In this document: piece by piece, positions 22,188-27,320 of the stretch
Position numbering within the stretch: the stretch's first letter is position 1
Layout of the letters: every line of letters starts with the position of its first letter
NCBI GenBank assembly: GCA_037834085.1
Contig: JBBMKC010093691.1
Location: 1 to 27,320, forward strand
DNA from: Bipalium vagum
Lineage: Eukaryota; Platyhelminthes; Tricladida; Geoplanidae
Direction of reading: 5' to 3'
Length of the DNA stretch: 27,320 bases
Position numbers and translations under genes: made by a program
The notes under the pieces: model-generated
Databases searched by the model: none
The model's input: only the letters and a program-made list of their open reading frames with translations
Told to the model about the DNA's origin: nothing

Positions 22188-23943
22188 GTAAAAATTTATT
22201 AATTATAATTTTAATATATTCGATTCGTAATTAAAGGATTCATATACAATTATCAAATTTATTCAGAGTATTGAAAACATTTATTTATTAGTTTAGTTAT
22301 ACTTAAATATAACAGTTATACGTAATTTATTTTCGTAAGTTAGATAATCGATGATCAAATTCGGTTTGGTCTTGTTTTTTTTTAATTGCTTAATTATAAT
22401 TATTTTAAAGGTGAGCTAAAATAAATTTTTAAAATTTTTATTTTATGGTATTAAGTTACTAATTTTTATTTAAATAATTTATTAACAAGTTAAGAGTTCT
22501 CACCAGGTCTATAAGTATTGATTGCTACACATTTTCTAGGGTTATAATGTGAATAAGATTTTACTTTTAGAAATTTAGAGTCAATCATGTCCAGAAATAA
22601 AACATGTTCAGTACTTTTCGATCTGAAAAACAGCAATCAAATATTTAATCAAAAAAATGTTTTAAAGGCAGATATAAAAATAATTTTCAAATATTAAAAA
22701 TAAAGTTAAGCAGAACATCATATATATGTTAAAAAGAATTTGGTATTTAATATTTAAAGTTGTTTTTTTACCAACTGTGATCATTGACTTAAAAATTCTA
22801 AATAAATTGTTATGTTTGTTAAAATCAATAACTCTAGACATGAAAAGTACTATTAACATTCTCAGAAGCGATGGTTATAAAAACTAACAAAAGTTTTAAA
22901 ATTCATGACCTTCAAAATTAAAAATACCTATTTCAAACACAACCTCGTCAAACCGAATTTCAACCATAATCGATAACTATATATATATTAAATAAACAGA
23001 TATATCAAATATTATGTATATATTATTTACTTTATATATTATCAAGTATAAACGAAAAACATCAGTTAAATAACCCATTAATTCATTATTATGTATATAT
23101 ATTATTTACTTTATATATTATTAAGTGTAACTGAAAAAATATCAGTTAAATAACCCATTAATTCAACTCATTAAAGTCGTCATTTATATTGGAACTTAAA
23201 AATTTTGTATGTCTATATTTCTAGATTTTACACCCTTAATTCGAAGTATTTTTATGTAAATAATATTACTATCATATACGTATATGTCTAAGTACAAATT
23301 AATTAAAATATTCTACAATTTTACCGAATTACTTTTTAGATGAAATATCTCTTTCAAATTTTATTTTTCAAATTTTAATAAATCAGAAAAAAAAAATTTT
23401 CGAATAACCATTCACTAATGAATGTCTGAATAAAAGGATCTTTATTATGACAGTGGTTCAAAAAATCGTGAAAACTTAAACAAAGAATGATATATATTTA
23501 AATATTATAAAGCTTATTTCTCAACATAGCCTACCCAGTAATCTTTGTTAAACATTTCAAAAATTTTATGTTCTTTCTTTCGTTTGTAGTAAGATATATA
23601 AAAATCTTCAAAATAGACTTTCACTGCATTGATCAAGAAATAATTCTTGTTTTAATTTCGTAGTTATCAAAAACTACAACGGAGAGTACAAATTTAAGGG
23701 ATTTCTAAATTCATTAGAACAAAATTCTGTTAAAAAATCATAACTAATTTCGATTGACGGGGTAAACCTCGAATTTTATTTCTGTAATATATTTATATAA
23801 TATATCCTTAAATATTTTAGGAGCACATTACAGGCATCTTTAATATTGGAAAATACTTAATTTTTAAGAAATTTATATCTTTGCAAAAATTCACAGATTT
23901 TATTTATCGAATGTATTTATTATCTGAACAAGAAGTTTGATTA
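22188..23943. other. Probable intron of the M13 gene
   Basis: Starts with GTAAAA at the end of the M13 exon. It holds no recognisable exon. A 77-bp tandem duplication lies at 23011-23165. The next M13 exon is not visible up to the window end, so the intron may run past 27320 and include the maT and piggyBac insertions (inference). Confidence 0.6.
23011..23165. repeat. About 77-bp tandem duplication
   Basis: Two head-to-tail copies beginning ATTATGTATATA (23011 and 23088) and ending CAGTTAAATAACCCATTAAT. They differ by a few substitutions and small indels, so the duplication is older than the one at 14525. Confidence 0.93.
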
Positions 23944-23968
23944 ACGGGTGGCCAATAAAGAATGATAA
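23944..23968 (+). repeat. Left terminal inverted repeat of the maT element
   Basis: Twenty-five bases, identical to the reverse complement of 25229-25253; homology fades beyond that. It is preceded by the TA duplication. Confidence 0.97.
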
Positions 23969-24099
23969 ATTGTTTAAATACATTATTTTTAAACTAAAAA
24001 GTTTAAATTTGAATTATTAATTGATTTAATTTATGCCAAGGTTTTTAATATCTTGCAAAATAAACATACGTGTTTTTTAGCAATATTTTCTTTTAGATA

Positions 24100-25142
24100 A
24101 TGACGTATGAGAGCTGTGTAATAAATTTGATAAAAATCATTTATAAAAATGGAAAAACACAAGAAGAAATTTATGAAGATGTAGCAAAAACAGTACCAAA
24201 GTCCACTATTTATAGATGGACTAAACTAATAAAAGAGGGGAAATCATTAATTGCTCGAAATTTCCTTGGACGTCCAAAAACCATAAGAACAGAAACATTT
24301 ATCAAAAAAATTAACAGAAACCTTACAACAAACAAAAAAAGAAATCAGCTAGAAAGTTATCTTTAGATTTCAAATGTTCAAGAGGAACTATTGGAAATAT
24401 TATACATAATGACTTGGGATTTAAGTGCTACAGGAAAATAAAAGTTTCATATCTATTTGAGTCCCAACTCAATAGACGGAAGACGTGCTCATGTTGGTTA
24501 AGAAAAAGATTTAGTAAACAGGCAGTGAATAAAATTATGTTTATTAATGAAAAATCTTTTGATGCAGATGGTCAGTTTAATCCACGCAACGACGTCGTTT
24601 ATGCTGTGTCTAGAAAAATTGCAAATTTAAAAGGTGGACTTTTTCCAAAAAGAAAATATCTTTTGAAAGTGATGGTATGGGCTGGACTGACATATCAGGG
24701 TCCGACGAGACCTGTATTCTTACCAACAAAAACATTTTTTGATACAAGATTTTATATATTAAATGTACTTCCAATCGTTGCAAAATATGGAAGGGAGCTC
24801 ATTGGAAGCGATTTCATATATCAACAGGATGGTACTAGCTATCACAGAAGCAAAGAAACGATTGCGGCATTCAAAAAGAATGGTATTTCAAAAATAGCTC
24901 CAAATCATTGGCCGCCAAATTCAGCAGATCTTAGTCCTCTTGATTATTTCTTTTGGGATGAAGTATCAAAGAGACTGAAAACAAAAAAAATTGAAAATCC
25001 TACAAAACCGATTGAAAACATTAAAGAAACAATTGCAGAAATTCCATTAAATATGATTCGCCAAACCATCGATTCATTTCTACAAAGAGTTTTGACCATA
25101 GACAGGCACAAAGGAGGTTTAATAATAAACTGTTTTAATTAA
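24100..25142 (+). pseudogene. maT transposase gene, one frameshift, first catalytic residue changed
   Basis: Transposase that would bind the element ends and cut and rejoin DNA. The first part (24100-24366, 88 codons from MTYESC) holds the helix-turn-helix: KTQEEIYEDVAKTVPKSTIYRW. A run of seven A's at about 24333 marks a one-base loss; one extra A there would bring the N-terminal frame into KLSLDFKCSRGTIGNI and then the second frame. The span of 1043 bases is exactly one short of 348 codons, as expected. The catalytic part runs to 25142. FINEKSF has asparagine (codon 24546-24548) where the family has the first catalytic aspartate (FSDE). IYQQDG and SADLSPLDYFFW keep the second and third, 37 residues apart. 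The ATG at 24414 is an internal methionine, not a real start. Confidence 0.93.
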
Positions 25143-25228
25143 ATAAATTTTGGTTTTATTCTTTATTAAATACTTTTAATTGAGTTAATTTAACATTATG
25201 CTGTCTATGCCAAACGTCATTCAAAGAA

Positions 25229-25253
25229 TTATCATTCTTTATTGGCCACCCGT
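25229..25253 (-). repeat. Right terminal inverted repeat of the maT element
   Basis: Exact reverse complement of 23944-23968, followed by TA at 25254-25255. Confidence 0.97.
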
Positions 25254-25471
25254 TATTTGCTTTTTTTCTGAACTGTGCAATCCCACTTTCATAACAATGC
25301 TTCAAATCTGATTGTCTCCTTCGTTGATTTGTTTAATTTATTAAAAATAACAATGTTGAGGATTCAAACAAGGCTCTGTTTTATCAAATGATAACTTGTT
25401 GAAATTTAATTAAAAACAAATTTTTGTTTTTTATTTCGAAAAATCCTTCACATATTTTCTGAATCTTAAAT

Positions 25472-26041
25472 TTATAATGTATACATACAATCTACAGATT
25501 TTAGAGGTGTGTTTCTCACAAGGTTTTTTAATAAGTTGTCAATAAATGAATTCCATGACTTTGATACAAGACAGAATTTATCAAATTTTATATTGTTTCC
25601 TGTCACTTTTAATATTATAACATAAATACCTCATTATTTCTTAAAATCTATATCTGGGCATTGTTTCATTCAATAATGGACATACTCAAGATAAATCCCA
25701 CATACCTTTTATTGGCAAAGTTTTTCCTCCTATTATACCACAAGAAATAATAAGACCTATAATTTTTTTCAATTCCTCTAAAGAAAGGAACCATGTCATA
25801 TTTTGATTTACTGTTGAGCTTCACTAATTGTGCTCTTTTGAATGATTCTAAGCATTGACTCATTAAAACAATTTCAAATACTGAAAGTGGGCTATTTTAT
25901 TCACATTTCTTATGGAAAAGTGGTGGATCCAGTATTAGCCCTCAGAATATTTTGTTGTAATTTCTTTGATTTCTTTATATCACTCTCAATAGTATCATAA
26001 TCTTCATCCGAGTTTTCTTCTGAGTAGCTTACCTCAGACAT
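25472..26041 (-). pseudogene. piggyBac-type transposase, N-terminal half, decayed
   Basis: Minus-strand remnant of a piggyBac (PGBD-like) transposase. From ATG 26041: MSEVSYSEENSDEDYDTIES is the typical acidic N-terminus. FSVFEI-like sequence and then LEELKKIIGLIISCGIIGGK, TLPIKGMWDLS and RYRFKEIMRYLCYN match the conserved piggyBac core (usual form LNELKAFIGLLLLMGI, YW, DRFLQILRFLHF). DKFCLVSKSWNSFIDNLLKN matches the following KxxLISEVWNxFIENC block. The catalytic aspartate region and the cysteine-rich end are absent beyond 25472. Blocks lie in different frames with several stops, so it is dead. A possible element end lies upstream at 26352. Confidence 0.87.
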
Positions 26042-26325
26042 GCTCTATGACATATTTTGTAATTTTTAGAGTTTTTCGGTTATTCTTGACATTTTTTCAC
26101 GCAGTATTAAACATTTTTATATTTTTATATTTAATAACATATTTTATATTTTATAATAAATTTATAAACATTTTCGTCAGTTGACGCCTCAGGTCCTTTA
26201 AGAACATATTTATATATAAAAATTTAAATGGTGGAAAAAGTTAAAAATTGGAGGAAACATTATATATGCCGAATTAGGAGAATTCATAAAATGTTTTAAA
26301 AAAATGGTGCACTATTAGACTTGAA

Positions 26326-26356
26326 ACCGTTTTCTTCATGGTCCTCTTAGTGTTAA
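26326..26356 (-). repeat. Possible piggyBac terminal repeat with TTAA target site
   Basis: Read on the minus strand, TTAA (26353-26356) is followed by CACTAAGAGGACCATG, resembling piggyBac-family ends, which insert at TTAA and often start CACTA or CCCTT. It lies 311 bp upstream of the transposase ATG, a normal distance. A related word, CCTTTAAGAAC-like, near 26195 may be a subterminal repeat. The opposite end was not found. Confidence 0.55.
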
Positions 26357-27245
26357 TAATATATTTAATTAATGATCTTAATATTACCAGTAAAAATATT
26401 AACCACAAAGTTCAAATAAAAATCAAGGTACCAGAATATCATAAATATATAATTTTTATAAAAAGTAAAGTTATCATTGTTTCTATTCGATAATTTTGTT
26501 GAAATATATTTTTAAAATATATGTGAAATTTTGATTAAATTATTTATATAAATAATGCACATATACTTATATCACTTTAACAATTTTGTTTTTATTAACA
26601 GAATGGATCTAATTTTAAAATGGAGACAGAGAAAACATAAAATCAAATTCAGCATTAAAATATTGAATAATCTTAATTAATAAAATATTTTATTTCGTTA
26701 TTTTAAATATCTTGTTAAAATAACTCTCAGAATTTTGTTGAAGAACTTCAACTGTAATTAAATATAAATTAAAAAACTTGGGATACGTACTTTAACCAAA
26801 TGTAAGTAATAAAAATATCAATATCGTATATGAAAAATGTAATTATTTCTACAAATTAATAACTGAAAAATGTCAATTAAAAATTTCGAATTAAGAAAGA
26901 TCATATTGAATCGATTTTTCCCTCTTTTATAATTACTCTTAGTCAATTACAATATTGGGGCTTTTTGTTTTGTTCCCATAATATAAAAAATTGTGACTTC
27001 CTTGTGAGACTGATCTTATTAATTAAAAATGGAAAAAAAATATATAGAGGAAACCTTTTACCGAACTAGGAAAGGAATTAATTGTAAAAAAATAACGATA
27101 TCGTTATGTAATTTAAAAGAAAAAAATTAATTGACATTTGAAAGTATTACTAGATAGAACTATTAAGTGTTTATTTTATTTCATAACATCATTCCCTCTT
27201 TTTGAAAATTAAAAATGAATTTTTTACAATCAAAATCAATTAAAA
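26357..27245. other. AT-rich non-coding stretch
   Basis: No gene recognised. A perfect 16-base palindrome (ATAACGATATCGTTAT) lies at 27092-27107. It may still be intron of the M13 gene. Confidence 0.6.
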
Positions 27246-27320
27246 TAATATAATATAATATAATATAATATAATATAATATAATATAATATAATATAATA
27301 TAATATAATATAATATAATA
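27246..27320. repeat. TAATA pentanucleotide run at the right edge
   Basis: Fifteen perfect copies of TAATA reach the end of the window. The unit is a rotation of AATAT, a motif known from satellite arrays in some insects such as Drosophila. The true length is unknown because the window stops inside it. Confidence 0.97.

Larger units (their letters stand above)
23944..25253 (+). mobile_element. maT (DD37D) Tc1/mariner element, complete ends, 1310 bp
   Basis: A full-length element bounded by perfect 25-base inverted repeats beginning ACGGGTGGCCAATAAAG, with TA on both sides (23942-23943 and 25254-25255), the standard target-site duplication of this superfamily. It carries one transposase gene spanning 24100-25142. 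The 37-residue spacing between the second and third catalytic aspartates places it with maT-type elements. The perfect ends and flanks indicate a recent insertion. The transposase is disabled, so the copy was probably moved by an enzyme made from another copy. It lies about 220 bp from the recognisable end of a piggyBac remnant. Confidence 0.95.

Noticed and set aside
22662-22859. 65-codon minus-strand frame
   Set aside because: Chance-like composition inside the probable M13 intron.

Overview
The window is very AT-rich eukaryotic DNA of arthropod type. The signs are isolated exons with GT/AG-like borders, kilobases of gene-free sequence, and remnants of Tc1/mariner-superfamily and piggyBac transposons. 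There is no bacterial-style gene packing. An insect or a parasitic crustacean fits best; the species cannot be fixed from the sequence alone. Both window edges are simple repeats (an ATA run at the left, a TAATA run at the right).

Only two host-gene exons can be supported. On the minus strand at 11088-11350 an exon encodes a complete LIM zinc-finger domain, closest by eye to LIM1 of Lmx1-type LIM-homeodomain regulators. On the plus strand at 21413-22187 an exon encodes the N-terminal cytoplasmic tail, membrane anchor and first ectodomain segment of a neprilysin-like M13 metallopeptidase. The remaining exons of both genes are not visible, so their introns are probably long. If so, the transposons at 23.9-26.4 kb would sit in an intron of the M13 gene.

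The rest is a transposon graveyard. In order it holds: a cecropia-like mariner 5' piece (about 4.05-4.55 kb); a transposase C-terminal relic (7.52-7.89 kb); an internally deleted Tc1 relic on the minus strand (8.83-9.46 kb); two small transposase scraps (12.28-12.55 kb); a near-full-length but decayed transposase on the minus strand (13.05-14.05 kb); a whole but decayed mariner with both inverted repeats (15.08-16.28 kb); another mariner piece (18.24-18.87 kb); an intact-ended maT (DD37D) element with perfect 25-bp inverted repeats and TA flanks (23.94-25.25 kb); and the 5' half of a piggyBac element on the minus strand (25.47-26.35 kb). The maT copy is clearly the youngest, yet its transposase is doubly disabled.

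A broken minus-strand coding block at 20.43-20.86 kb could not be assigned to a family and is the most open question. No RNA genes, CRISPR arrays or operon-like systems were seen, and I found no convincing undescribed biological system. The more interesting points are the unassigned block, the young but disabled maT copy, and the diversity of transposon lineages in so short a stretch.
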